This document shows, one piece after another, positions 1-6,923 of a stretch of DNA of 10,400 bases (the stretch's first letter is position 1; every line of letters starts with the position of its first letter). The translations under genes were made by a program, and so were the position numbers. The notes beneath the pieces were generated by a model. The model saw only the letters and a list, made by a program, of their open reading frames with translations, searched no databases and was not told the DNA's origin. The stretch is from Clostridiales bacterium (GTDB taxonomy: Bacteria; Bacillota; Clostridia; Lachnospirales; Lachnospiraceae): NCBI GenBank assembly GCA_019420425.1, contig JAHZHG010000039.1, forward strand, positions 2,834 through 13,233, written 5' to 3'.

Positions 1-866
1 CAGCCAGAGGCTACACGGTGAGCGAGAGCTACATCGGGGAGGCCATTGCGGGGATGCGGGACCGTTTTGTGCTGGCGACAAAGAGCATGGCCAGAACGAA
101 GGAGGCCATGGCGGCCGATATTCAGACCAGCCTGAATCAGCTGCGGACAGACCACATTGATCTGTATCAGGTACATAACCCCACCGTGGATCAGCTGGAG
201 CAGGTAATCGGGGAAGGCGGCGCACTGGAAGCCCTCATGGAGGCAAAGGCGGAAGGAAAAGTAGGCCATCTCGGCGTTACGGCACATTCTACGGAGGTAT
301 TTGCCCGGGCGCTGGAGCTGGACTGGGTGGAAACGATCATGTTCCCCTACAATATCGTAGAAAACCAGGGCGAAGAGCTGATCCGGAAATGTGCAGAGAA
401 GAATGTGGGCTTTATCGCCATGAAGCCGCTGGCCGGAGGAGCCATCGAGGACGCTTCCCTGGCTATCCGTTATATCTGTGCCAATCCGAATGTGACCGTA
501 GTGATTCCCGGCATGTATGACGAAAAAGAGGTCTGTCAGAATACGGCCGCCGCTGCCGATGAGCGTCCGCTGACGGCCGAAGAGCTGGAAAAAATGGAAG
601 CGGTCAGGAAAGCCCTGGGGACAAACTTCTGCCGCCGCTGCAACTACTGCGCACCCTGCACGGTCGGCATCAACATCCCGAATGTCTTTTTGTTTTCTGG
701 TTATCTGGAGCGCTATGGCCTGGGGGACTGGGCGAAGGAACGCTACCATGCCCTGCCGGCGAAGGCCGGGGACTGCGTGGAATGCGGCGAGTGTGAGGGC
801 AGATGTCCCTATCAGCTGCCGATCCGTGAGATGATGAAAAAGTGTGCAGAGAGATTCGGAGAATAA
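1..866 (+). CDS. Aldo/keto reductase with C-terminal iron-sulfur cysteine clusters (5' truncated)
   Basis: This is the C-terminal part of a ferredoxin-type aldo/keto reductase (the COG1453-like group), a predicted cytoplasmic NAD(P)H- or ferredoxin-linked oxidoreductase of unknown substrate. The gene runs in from the left: the frame is open from base 3 and reads ARGYTVSESYIG, which matches the end of the AKR motif DTAxxY...SE..IG. The GTG at 18 is therefore internal and not the start. Numbering from that GTG codon, the AKR catalytic lysine fits K22 (LATKS) and the histidine H53 (LYQVHN). The tetrad tyrosine is in the GY just before codon 1, and the aspartate is off the edge. The tail has two cysteine sets, C205/C208/C211/C214 and C253/C256/C259/C263-Pro. 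The second is a classic 4Fe-4S ferredoxin motif; the first may bind another cluster. The stop is 13 nt before the HAD gene, so the two are probably co-transcribed. Family call is firm; the physiological substrate cannot be read from sequence. Confidence 0.9.
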   Translation, partial: ARGYTVSESYIGEAIAGMRDRFVLATKSMARTKEAMAADIQTSLNQLRTDHIDLYQVHNPTVDQLEQVIGEGGALEALMEAKAEGKVGHLGVTAHSTEVFARALELDWVETIMFPYNIVENQGEELIRKCAEKNVGFIAMKPLAGGAIEDASLAIRYICANPNVTVVIPGMYDEKEVCQNTAAAADERPLTAEELEKMEAVRKALGTNFCRRCNYCAPCTVGINIPNVFLFSGYLERYGLGDWAKERYHALPAKAGDCVECGECEGRCPYQLPIREMMKKCAERFGE

Positions 867-879
867 TGGAGGAATAGGT

Positions 880-1497
880 ATGGAAGCAATTATTTTCGAT
901 GTGGACGGTACGCTGTGGGATTCCACGGACGGTGTGGCTGAGTCCTGGAATCAGGTCATTGAGCGGGAAACAGACCTGGGAAGGGTGATCACCGCAGAGC
1001 GGCTGCACAGGCTGTTCGGCAAAACAATGGACGTTATCGCAGCGGATGTGTTTCCGGATTATTCTCTGGAAGAGCGCAGCCGTCTGGCCGAATTGTGCTT
1101 TACCTATGAAAACGACTATCTGCGGGAACATCCCGGCATACTGTATCCGGGAGTGGCAGAGAGCATGGAATGGCTTGCGCAGAAGGTTCCCCTGTTTATT
1201 GCCAGCAATTGCCAGTGCGGATATATCGAGGCATTTCTGGACAGCACCGGGCTTCGCCCCCTGGTAAAGGATTTTATCTGCTATGGGGATACGGGGCTTT
1301 CAAAAGGGAAAAATATTCGTATTCTAATGGAACGGAACGGCCTGACCGACGCAGCCTATGTGGGGGATACCCGCGGCGACGAGGAAGCCTGCGAGGAGGC
1401 CGGCGTGCCCTTTATCTATGCGGAGTACGGCTTTGGCGAGGCCTTGCACCCGGCGCAGGTAATCCGTCAGTTTTCTGATCTGAAAAAGCTGGTTTAG
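880..1497 (+). CDS. HAD-superfamily hydrolase, phosphoglycolate phosphatase-like
   Basis: A 205-residue cytoplasmic phosphatase of the HAD superfamily, subfamily IA style. The four HAD motifs are visible. Motif I is DVDGTLWDS, with nucleophile D7 and acid/base D9. Motif II is the IASN stretch, with S109. Motif III lysine is K142 or K144 (LSKGKN). Motif IV is VGDTRGDEEA, with D163 and D167 for magnesium. Between motifs I and II lies an alpha-helical cap of the PGP/beta-phosphoglucomutase type. The start at 880 is chosen because it begins right at the first beta strand and has GGAGG at 868-872, 7 nt upstream. An in-frame ATG at 844 lies inside the reductase gene and would add 12 residues without resemblance to the family. 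Probable substrates are small phosphate esters, but HAD proteins are promiscuous and no specific one is supported. The gene is complete and of normal length. Confidence 0.9.
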   Translation: MEAIIFDVDGTLWDSTDGVAESWNQVIERETDLGRVITAERLHRLFGKTMDVIAADVFPDYSLEERSRLAELCFTYENDYLREHPGILYPGVAESMEWLAQKVPLFIASNCQCGYIEAFLDSTGLRPLVKDFICYGDTGLSKGKNIRILMERNGLTDAAYVGDTRGDEEACEEAGVPFIYAEYGFGEALHPAQVIRQFSDLKKLV

Positions 1498-1498
1498 C

Positions 1499-1503
1499 AG
1501 GAG
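1499..1503 (+). promoter_or_regulatory. Ribosome binding site for the amidase gene, long spacing
   Basis: AGGAG lies 12 nt upstream of the ATG at 1516, longer than the usual 5-9 nt. It overlaps the area just after the HAD stop codon. This matters because the reading frame is closed by that stop (1495-1497), so 1516 is the only standard start codon available that keeps the zinc-binding loop. Confidence 0.5.
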
Positions 1504-1515
1504 CTTTTCCGCAAT

Positions 1516-2292
1516 ATGGATCCGCCCCATGGAGGAGCAGATCCGGGAGCCGTCTACGAGGGCCGGCAGGAAAAAGACGATAATCTGCGGCTGGCCCTGG
1601 CTGTCGGAAGGCTTTTGGAGCAGCGGGGAATAAATGTAGTATTTACGCGGACGGAGGATATCTATCAGACGCCCTTTGAAAAGGCGACTGCGGCAAATCA
1701 GGCGGATGCTGATTTTGTGGTATCCATCCACCGCAATTCCAGCCCGCAGTCCAACCAGTATTTCGGCGCGGAAACGCTGGTTTATGACAAATCGGGGACA
1801 AAGCTGGAGCTGGCAGAAACGATTAATGAGGAATTGGAGGAGGCGGGCTATCGGAATCTGGGCGTAAAGGAGAGGCCGGGCCTGGTAATCCTGAGAAGGA
1901 CAAAGGCGCCTGCGGTACTGGTAGAAGTAGGATTCATCAACAGTGATTCGGATAATCAGGTTTTTGACCGGAATTTTGAGGAAATTGCGGCAGGAATTGC
2001 CAATGGAATTGTGCGCACGCTGGATGCGCAGGGAATGGCGGGAGAACAGGCAGAGGCACAAAACGCAGAGCCGGAGCCGAATAGCTACCGTGTGCAGACC
2101 GGAGCGTTCACCCAGCCAGAGTATGCGGACGATATGCTTTACCGCCTGCAAAGCCAGGGATTTCCGGCATCGATTCAAAAAGATGGTGAATACTATAAAG
2201 TACAGGTGGGATCATTCTCACAGCTGTCCAACGCGGTGCGCATGGAGCAGGTGCTGAGACGGCATGGGTATTCCACCTTTATTACCACGTAA
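1516..2292 (+). CDS. N-acetylmuramoyl-L-alanine amidase (Amidase_3) with C-terminal SPOR domain
   Basis: A 258-residue zinc amidase that would cleave the bond between N-acetylmuramic acid and L-alanine of peptidoglycan. The Amidase_3 domain spans about residues 1-170. Expected zinc ligands are present: H5 (in PHGG), E19 (in RQEKDD) and H72 (in SIHRNSS), as is the catalytic glutamate E137 (VEVGF). An acidic linker (about 172-189) leads to a SPOR domain at 190-258 (YRVQTGAF...YYKVQVGSF), which in other proteins binds denuded glycan strands at division sites. Two things are odd. The protein begins at the zinc loop and lacks the short first beta strand that normally precedes DPGHGG, and that motif reads DPPHGG. 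There is also no signal peptide, so export would need another route, or the protein could act on lysis. The rest of the frame is intact. The gene sits 18 nt after the HAD gene and before an L,D-transpeptidase, which fits a cell-wall role. Confidence 0.88.
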   Translation: MDPPHGGADPGAVYEGRQEKDDNLRLALAVGRLLEQRGINVVFTRTEDIYQTPFEKATAANQADADFVVSIHRNSSPQSNQYFGAETLVYDKSGTKLELAETINEELEEAGYRNLGVKERPGLVILRRTKAPAVLVEVGFINSDSDNQVFDRNFEEIAAGIANGIVRTLDAQGMAGEQAEAQNAEPEPNSYRVQTGAFTQPEYADDMLYRLQSQGFPASIQKDGEYYKVQVGSFSQLSNAVRMEQVLRRHGYSTFITT

Positions 2293-2377
2293 CCAGATAT
2301 CCGGGCCTGAAGCAAAAGACATGAAAAATAGTGCAGCGGTATGGGATATCTTATCATCCGGAAGGATTTTAAGGCAG

Positions 2378-3796
2378 ATGACCATAAAGAAGAAGCAATA
2401 TCATGCAGCCCTGATTGTTTCCGGTGTCCTTCTGGCAGTAGCGGCAAGCATATATCTGGCCGGCGTACAGCGGTTTCAGACCAGATTTATGCAGAACACT
2501 ACGCTTAACGGACAGGATGTTTCCGGGCTGACGGTGAATGAGGTGGAAAACCTGATTGACCGCGCGGTAAAAAAATATTCACTTACCATCACCGGGCGTG
2601 GAGAGACGGAGGTGCTGACTGCGGAGGAGGCAGGCTACCGATTTGCGTCCAAAGGCGAGGTAGGAAAGCTGATGGCCGGTCAGGATCCCTATGCCTGGCC
2701 GCTTTCCTACTGGAAGTCCTATCTGCTGGAGTTTGAGGCAGCTGCAGCGTACGATCCCGAGGTGCTGAAAAAATCCGTAGAGGAGCTGGTTTTCTTCGAC
2801 AAATCCCAGATGGTTGCTCCATCGGACGCTTATCTTGTCCGGGAGGAGAACGGATACCGCCTGGTGGAGTCTGTGGAAGGCTCGACGCTGGACGAGGCGG
2901 CGGCCCTTGAAGCCATCGAGGCGGCGGTGGCTGCCGGAGAGACGGCGGTGGATCTGGAGGAGGCCGGCGCGTACAAGGCTCCTTCCGTGCGGACGGACGA
3001 TCCGGAGCTGAACGATTCGCTGGGCAAGCTGAACCTGTACTGCGGCGCAAGCGCCCAATATGATTTTGGGGAAAGCAAGGAAACCGTGGACGGCTCCACA
3101 ATTGTAAACTGGGTAAGCTATGATCCGTCCGACGGCTCGGTGGAGCTGGATCGCGAGCAGGTAGCCGCCTACGTGGCGGGACTGGCGGAAACGTATGACA
3201 CATATGGAAAGCCGCGGCCCTTCCATACCAGTCTGGACAATGATGTAACGGTCTACGGCGGCTGCTACGGCTGGCTGATCGACCAGGGGGCAGAGACGGA
3301 GAGCCTGTATCAGTGGATTTTAAACGGAAACCAGGGAGAAAAGCCGGTCGCATATGCGCAGGAGGCCGTCACCCGGGAAAATCATGATGTGGGTGATTCC
3401 TATATTGAGATCGATCTGAGCAACCAGAAGGTTTATCTGTATATTGACGGAGAGCGGATCGTAGAGACGAGCTGCGTATCGGGAACGGTTACCGAGCCGT
3501 CGCGGAAAACGCCGGAGGGCAGCTTTACGCTCTATTATAAAACAGGCTATACCGTGCTCAGAGGACCGAAAAAGGCGGACGGCAAGTATGAATGGGAATC
3601 TCCGGTGAATTTCTGGATGCCCTTTAACGGAGGCATCGGCCTGCACGACGCCACCTGGAGAGGGGAGTTTGGCGGGGATATTTTCCGCTGGAACGGCTCC
3701 CACGGTTGCATCAATCTTCCTTATTCCGCGGCGCAAACCATCTATGAGCATGTATACAAGGGAATACCGGTGATTTGTTATTACCGGCCAAGATAA
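2378..3796 (+). CDS. Membrane-anchored L,D-transpeptidase (YkuD) with peptidoglycan-binding-like domain
   Basis: A 472-residue cell-envelope enzyme predicted to form 3-3 peptidoglycan cross-links or to attach proteins to stem peptides. The N-terminus has lysines 4-6 followed by one hydrophobic segment (about residues 10-29), giving an N-in anchor with the rest outside. The extracellular part has a PG_binding_4-like region (beginning TTLNGQDVSGLTVNEVENL, about 40-300). The YkuD catalytic domain follows, from about 345 to the end. The active-site signature is SHGCIN with nucleophile C444, supported by H442 and an upstream H423 in GIGLHDATW. The ATG at 2378 is preferred because it sits just before the anchor and has GGAAGGA at 2360-2366. 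An ATG at 2321 would add 19 residues with no visible ribosome binding site, and one at 2264 would overlap the amidase gene. The enzyme probably acts with the upstream amidase in wall remodelling. The exact start remains uncertain. Confidence 0.9.
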   Translation: MTIKKKQYHAALIVSGVLLAVAASIYLAGVQRFQTRFMQNTTLNGQDVSGLTVNEVENLIDRAVKKYSLTITGRGETEVLTAEEAGYRFASKGEVGKLMAGQDPYAWPLSYWKSYLLEFEAAAAYDPEVLKKSVEELVFFDKSQMVAPSDAYLVREENGYRLVESVEGSTLDEAAALEAIEAAVAAGETAVDLEEAGAYKAPSVRTDDPELNDSLGKLNLYCGASAQYDFGESKETVDGSTIVNWVSYDPSDGSVELDREQVAAYVAGLAETYDTYGKPRPFHTSLDNDVTVYGGCYGWLIDQGAETESLYQWILNGNQGEKPVAYAQEAVTRENHDVGDSYIEIDLSNQKVYLYIDGERIVETSCVSGTVTEPSRKTPEGSFTLYYKTGYTVLRGPKKADGKYEWESPVNFWMPFNGGIGLHDATWRGEFGGDIFRWNGSHGCINLPYSAAQTIYEHVYKGIPVICYYRPR

Positions 3797-3801
3797 ATGA
3801 G

Positions 3802-4485
3802 ATGAAGTACAAAAACGTAACTGAGGGAAAATTTATTTCCCGGCCGAATCGTTTTACGGCTGAGGTGGAGATAGACGGACAGGCAACGCTCTGTCACGTG
3901 AAAAATACGGGCAGGTGCCGGGAGCTTCTGCTTCCCGGACGGACAGTCTTTCTGGAGCCGTCCGATAATCCGGCCAGAAAAACCAGATATGATCTGATCG
4001 CTGTGGAGACGCCTGAGCAAATCGTCAGCATGGACTCCCAGGCACCGAACGCCATCGTAAGAGAGTGGCTGGAGGAAGGCGGACTGTACCCCGGCCTGGA
4101 GGAAATCCGCCAGGAGGCGGTGTATGGGGAATCCCGGTTTGATTTCTGCCTGAAGAAAAACGGACGGCCAATTTATATGGAAGTAAAAGGCGTAAACCTG
4201 AAGGTGGGCGACACCGCCCGGTTTCCCGACGCGCCGACCCTGCGCGGCGTAAAGCACATTTACGAGCTGTGCCGGGCAAAGGAGGAGGGATACGGGGCGG
4301 TGATCCTGTTTGCCGTAAAGCTGAAGGGCGTGAGCGCACTGGAACCAAACGATGAAACGCAGCCGGAATTTGGCCTGGCCCTGCGCCATGCACAGGAGTG
4401 CGGAGTAGAGATTCTGGCGTATGACTGTGTGGTGACCCGGGATTCGATCCGCCTTGACCGGCCGCTGCCCGTCCGGCTTGGATAA
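3802..4485 (+). CDS. sfsA: SfsA family protein (sugar fermentation stimulation protein)
   Basis: A 227-residue cytoplasmic protein matching SfsA along its whole length. The N-terminal OB-like part carries RPNRF (14-18) and HVKNTGRCREL (32-42). The C-terminal part carries RFDFCL (D114), MEVKGVNL (E127 and K129) and FPDAPTLRGVKH (141-152). The D...ExK arrangement is like the PD-(D/E)xK nuclease core. In Escherichia coli the name comes from a maltose-fermentation phenotype and DNA binding has been reported; the molecular role remains unsettled. The start at 3802 is the family start, giving MKYKNVTEGKF. A TTG at 3775 lies inside the upstream gene. The ATG is 5 nt after the transpeptidase stop and has only a weak ribosome binding site, so translational coupling is likely. 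Family call is firm; function in this organism is not known. Confidence 0.92.
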   Translation: MKYKNVTEGKFISRPNRFTAEVEIDGQATLCHVKNTGRCRELLLPGRTVFLEPSDNPARKTRYDLIAVETPEQIVSMDSQAPNAIVREWLEEGGLYPGLEEIRQEAVYGESRFDFCLKKNGRPIYMEVKGVNLKVGDTARFPDAPTLRGVKHIYELCRAKEEGYGAVILFAVKLKGVSALEPNDETQPEFGLALRHAQECGVEILAYDCVVTRDSIRLDRPLPVRLG

Positions 4486-4513
4486 GCATTTCGCCTGTGA
4501 AATCCAGCCTGAA

Positions 4514-4537
4514 CAGCAGCCGGATGATACGTTGCTG
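4514..4537. repeat. Inverted repeat, 7-bp stem with one G-T pair
   Basis: CAGCAGC at 4514-4520 pairs with GTTGCTG at 4531-4537 across a 10-nt loop, with one G-T wobble. It is the first and weakest of the four spacer hairpins described here. Confidence 0.4.
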
Positions 4538-4548
4538 GTCGGATCCAG

Positions 4549-4569
4549 GTCACGCACTTGCTGCGTGAC
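4549..4569. repeat. Perfect 8-bp hairpin before mutY
   Basis: GTCACGCA at 4549-4556 and TGCGTGAC at 4562-4569 are perfect reverse complements with a 5-nt loop (CTTGC). G4548 and T4570 could add a wobble pair. No T-run follows, so this is not a typical terminator. Confidence 0.7.
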
Positions 4570-4593
4570 TGCGGAAGAACATGATTCAGGAGG

Positions 4594-4634
4594 TAGTTTG
4601 GGCTTTGCGGAACGAACTTTTTATGCCCAAACTA
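4594..4634. repeat. Perfect 10-bp inverted repeat with 21-nt loop
   Basis: TAGTTTGGGC at 4594-4603 and GCCCAAACTA at 4625-4634 are perfect reverse complements around a 21-nt loop. This is the strongest symmetry in the spacer and is immediately preceded by AGGAGG (4588-4593). It may be a recombination or protein-binding site, a repeat element, or part of an RNA fold. Confidence 0.7.
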
Positions 4635-4636
4635 TG

Positions 4637-4663
4637 GTTACTGGCCATGCAGTGAACAGTAAC
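4637..4663. repeat. Perfect 7-bp inverted repeat with alternative pairing
   Basis: GTTACTG at 4637-4643 pairs with CAGTAAC at 4657-4663 over a 13-nt loop. The loop contains CAGTGAA (4650-4656), an imperfect copy of the right arm, which could pair with the left arm instead. Two competing folds are therefore possible. It begins 2 nt after the preceding repeat ends. Confidence 0.6.
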
Positions 4664-4687
4664 GATGATACCGGATTGGAGATCAAT

Positions 4688-5761
4688 ATGTTGGAAAAGA
4701 TTGTAAAACCCCTGCTTTCATGGTATGATGGCCATGCAAGGGTTCTGCCCTGGAGAGAATCGGTGAGCGCCTATCGCGTATGGGTATCGGAAATCATGCT
4801 TCAGCAGACCCGTGTTGAAGCGGTAAAACCGTACTTTGCCCGGTTTCTGGAGGCTCTGCCCGATATCCCCTCGCTGGCCGTATGTCCGCGGGAACGTCTG
4901 CTGAAGCTGTGGGAGGGCCTGGGCTACTATAACCGGGTGATCAATATGCAGAAGGCAGCCGTGATAATCAGCGAACAGTATAACGGAGAAATGCCCGCAG
5001 ATTACGAAAAGATTCTGGCTCTGCCGGGAATCGGCTCCTATACGGCCGGGGCGGTGGCGTCCATTGCCTTTGGGATTCCCCGTCCTGCGGTGGATGGAAA
5101 TGTGATGCGCGTGGTATCCCGGCTGACAGAGTCTGAGGCGGATATCGCCAGGCAGTCCGTAAAGCAGGAGATCGAGCGCAGCCTGTCGGCAGTCATCCCC
5201 GGGAATGAGCCGGGCAAATTTAACCAGGCGATGATGGAGCTGGGAGCAACCGTATGCATCCCCAGGGGACAGCCCAGATGCGGCGAATGCCCGCTGGCTG
5301 GCCAGTGTCTGGCGAGACTGCACGGCCGGGAGGAGGAGCTGCCGGTGAAGGCAAGGCCAAAGGCCAGAACAGTGGAAGAGCGTACCGTGTTCATTATCCG
5401 GGACACAAGGCGCGCAGCCATTCGAAAAAGACCCCAGAAGGGCCTTCTGGCGGGGCTTTACGAGCTGCCCAGCGTTATCGGGCATTTGGACAGGGATGAG
5501 GCGCTTAAGCGGGTGAAGGACTGGGGGCTCTCCCCCCTGCGCATAACCGATGCAGGGGAAGCCAAGCACATATTCAGCCACATCGAATGGCGGATGGTGG
5601 GCTATCTGATTACGGTAGAGGACGAGGAGAACTGGACGGGAGAGGAGTTTTTGCTGGTGGAAACCGAAAAAACCCAGAGGGAATACCCCATTCCGGCGGC
5701 CTTTGCCGCATATGTCCGATTCCTGGAGATCAGGCTTGGGCAGGATAAGTATACCGTTTAG
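4688..5761 (+). CDS. mutY: A/G-specific adenine DNA glycosylase MutY
   Basis: A 357-residue base-excision repair enzyme that removes adenine mispaired with 8-oxoguanine. The catalytic domain shows the glutamate E35 in SEIMLQQTRV, the helix-hairpin-helix LPGIGSYTAGA (112-122), and the catalytic aspartate D136 in VDGNVMRVV. A 4Fe-4S site is formed by C190, C198, C201 and C207. The first spacer is seven residues, one more than in the E. coli protein; as I recall this occurs in clostridial MutYs. The C-terminal third is the NUDIX-like 8-oxoG recognition domain, including IFSHIEWRM (near 300). The start at 4688 is chosen because the protein begins as the family does and has GGAG at 4678-4681, 6 nt upstream. 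The frame stays open upstream to 4454, but that part crosses the hairpin-rich spacer and the end of sfsA and has no family similarity. The gene is complete. Confidence 0.94.
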   Translation: MLEKIVKPLLSWYDGHARVLPWRESVSAYRVWVSEIMLQQTRVEAVKPYFARFLEALPDIPSLAVCPRERLLKLWEGLGYYNRVINMQKAAVIISEQYNGEMPADYEKILALPGIGSYTAGAVASIAFGIPRPAVDGNVMRVVSRLTESEADIARQSVKQEIERSLSAVIPGNEPGKFNQAMMELGATVCIPRGQPRCGECPLAGQCLARLHGREEELPVKARPKARTVEERTVFIIRDTRRAAIRKRPQKGLLAGLYELPSVIGHLDRDEALKRVKDWGLSPLRITDAGEAKHIFSHIEWRMVGYLITVEDEENWTGEEFLLVETEKTQREYPIPAAFAAYVRFLEIRLGQDKYTV

Positions 5762-5825
5762 GCACCACGGAATTAAGCCGCAGTAAGCGCGGCGCAAAAG
5801 GATAAAAAAGAAGAAGGTGGAAAAG

Positions 5826-6851
5826 ATGAAAATTCTGACAGTGGCCATACCGTGCTACAATTCGGCGGCGTATATGGAAAACTGCATTAAATCCATTCTT
5901 CCCGTAGGGGAGGATGTGGAAATCCTGATTGTGGATGACGGTTCCCAAAAGGATGACACCCCGGCAATCGCCGACCGGTGGGCAGCAAAGTATCCGACCA
6001 TTATCCGGGCGATCCATCAGGAAAACGGAGGACACGGATCAGCGGTAAATACCGGTATCCGGAATGCTTCCGGTCTGTACTACAAGGTGGTGGACAGCGA
6101 TGACTGGGTAAACACAAAGGCATTGAAACGGATTGTGGACAGGCTGAAGGCCCTGGAGGAGGAAAATACACCGGTGGATATGCTGGTGGCCAACTTCGTC
6201 TACGACAAGGTAGACGCCTCACATAAAAAGCTGATGCGCTTTAAGCATGTATTCCCGGAAAACCGGATATTTGGCTGGGACGACATCGGACATATGAATG
6301 AAACGCAGTATATCCTGATGCATAATGTCATATACCGTCTGCAGCTGCTGAAGGACTGCGGTATCGAGCTGCCCAGTCATACCTTCTATGTGGACAACCT
6401 GTTCGTATTTGAGCCGCTTCCCTCAGTAGAAAAGCTGTATTATATGGATGTGAACCTGTATCACTATTTTATCGGCAGAGAGGATCAGTCCGTCAATGAA
6501 AAGGTCATGATTGGCCGCATTGACCAGCAGCTGGCCGTAAACTACCGGATGATCGACACCTTTACGGAGCTGGACTTTACGGGCAGGCCCAGGGGACTGA
6601 AAAAATACATGCTGATTTATTTAAGCAAGCTGATGGCTGTTTCCTCCAGCCTGCTTCTGGTGGACGGCTCTCCGGAAGCTCTGGAGAAAAAGAAAAAGCT
6701 CTGGAGCTATGTGAAGGCCAGGGATAAGCAAACCTGGAAAAAGCTTCGTTTCGGCCTTCTGGGTATGGGCCTGAACCTGCCGGGCAGGGTAGGACGCAAA
6801 ATTTCTTATTACGGATACAAGCTTACGCAAAAACTGATTGGTTTTAACTAA
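5826..6851 (+). CDS. Family 2 glycosyltransferase (GT-A fold)
   Basis: A 341-residue glycosyltransferase, predicted to use a nucleotide-activated sugar to build an envelope or surface glycan. The GT-A domain is clear: VAIPCYNSAAYMENCI near the N-terminus, LIVDDGS with D37/D38, HQENGGHGSAVNTGI (64-78), and DSDDW (90-94), the metal-binding DxD equivalent. The C-terminal half (about 110-341) is not one I recognise in detail. It has no obvious membrane helix and ends in a lysine/arginine-rich tail, so the protein is likely cytoplasmic or peripherally bound to the membrane. The start at 5826 follows AGGTGG (5815-5820); a GTG at 5817 would overlap that site. No other polysaccharide gene is next to it, so this is a stand-alone transferase and its donor and acceptor are unknown. 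It lies 64 nt after mutY and could share its transcript. Confidence 0.88.
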   Translation: MKILTVAIPCYNSAAYMENCIKSILPVGEDVEILIVDDGSQKDDTPAIADRWAAKYPTIIRAIHQENGGHGSAVNTGIRNASGLYYKVVDSDDWVNTKALKRIVDRLKALEEENTPVDMLVANFVYDKVDASHKKLMRFKHVFPENRIFGWDDIGHMNETQYILMHNVIYRLQLLKDCGIELPSHTFYVDNLFVFEPLPSVEKLYYMDVNLYHYFIGREDQSVNEKVMIGRIDQQLAVNYRMIDTFTELDFTGRPRGLKKYMLIYLSKLMAVSSSLLLVDGSPEALEKKKKLWSYVKARDKQTWKKLRFGLLGMGLNLPGRVGRKISYYGYKLTQKLIGFN

Positions 6852-6923
6852 TCCAATCCCATCCCATACACCTTTTCTTTCTTTATTCATAAACTAAACA
6901 TAGAGAAAGATAAGGAGGGATTG
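6852..6923 (+). promoter_or_regulatory. AT- and pyrimidine-rich gap with a strong ribosome binding site for the ABC operon
   Basis: This 72-nt gap is visibly richer in A/T and pyrimidines than the flanking genes. It is the likely promoter and leader of the ABC module, although I see no convincing -35/-10 pair. AAGGAGGG at 6912-6919 is a strong ribosome binding site, 4 nt before the ATG at 6924; a TTG at 6921 is closer still and less likely. I see no hairpin with a T-run that would terminate the glycosyltransferase transcript. Confidence 0.4.

Larger units (their letters stand above)
4486..4687. other. Structured intergenic spacer between sfsA and mutY
   Basis: This 202-nt spacer is the longest non-coding stretch in the window. 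It contains at least four consecutive inverted repeats (4514-4537, 4549-4569, 4594-4634, 4637-4663) and a small one at 4488-4503 (ATTTC/GAAAT). None is followed by a run of T on either side, so they do not look like ordinary intrinsic terminators. No strong sigma-70 promoter is evident to me. The mutY ribosome binding site GGAG is at 4678-4681. The stretch could be a dispersed palindromic repeat, a structured 5' leader of mutY, or a small RNA; sequence alone does not decide. Confidence 0.55.

Noticed and set aside
1324..2178. Minus-strand frame of 284 codons opposite the HAD and amidase genes
   Set aside because: It crosses two real genes on the opposite strand and has no family signature.
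4454..4687. In-frame extension of MutY by 78 codons
   Set aside because: The extra part overlaps the end of sfsA and the hairpin-rich spacer, has no similarity to MutY, and the ATG at 4688 has a good ribosome binding site and a normal family N-terminus.
5777..5793. GCCGC/GCGGC hairpin after mutY as a terminator
   Set aside because: The 5-bp stem is followed by an A-rich tract and not a T-run on the plus strand, so it is not an intrinsic terminator for mutY.
4718..5848. Minus-strand frame of 376 codons opposite mutY
   Set aside because: It is antisense to a full-length MutY with all catalytic residues and shows no domain of its own.
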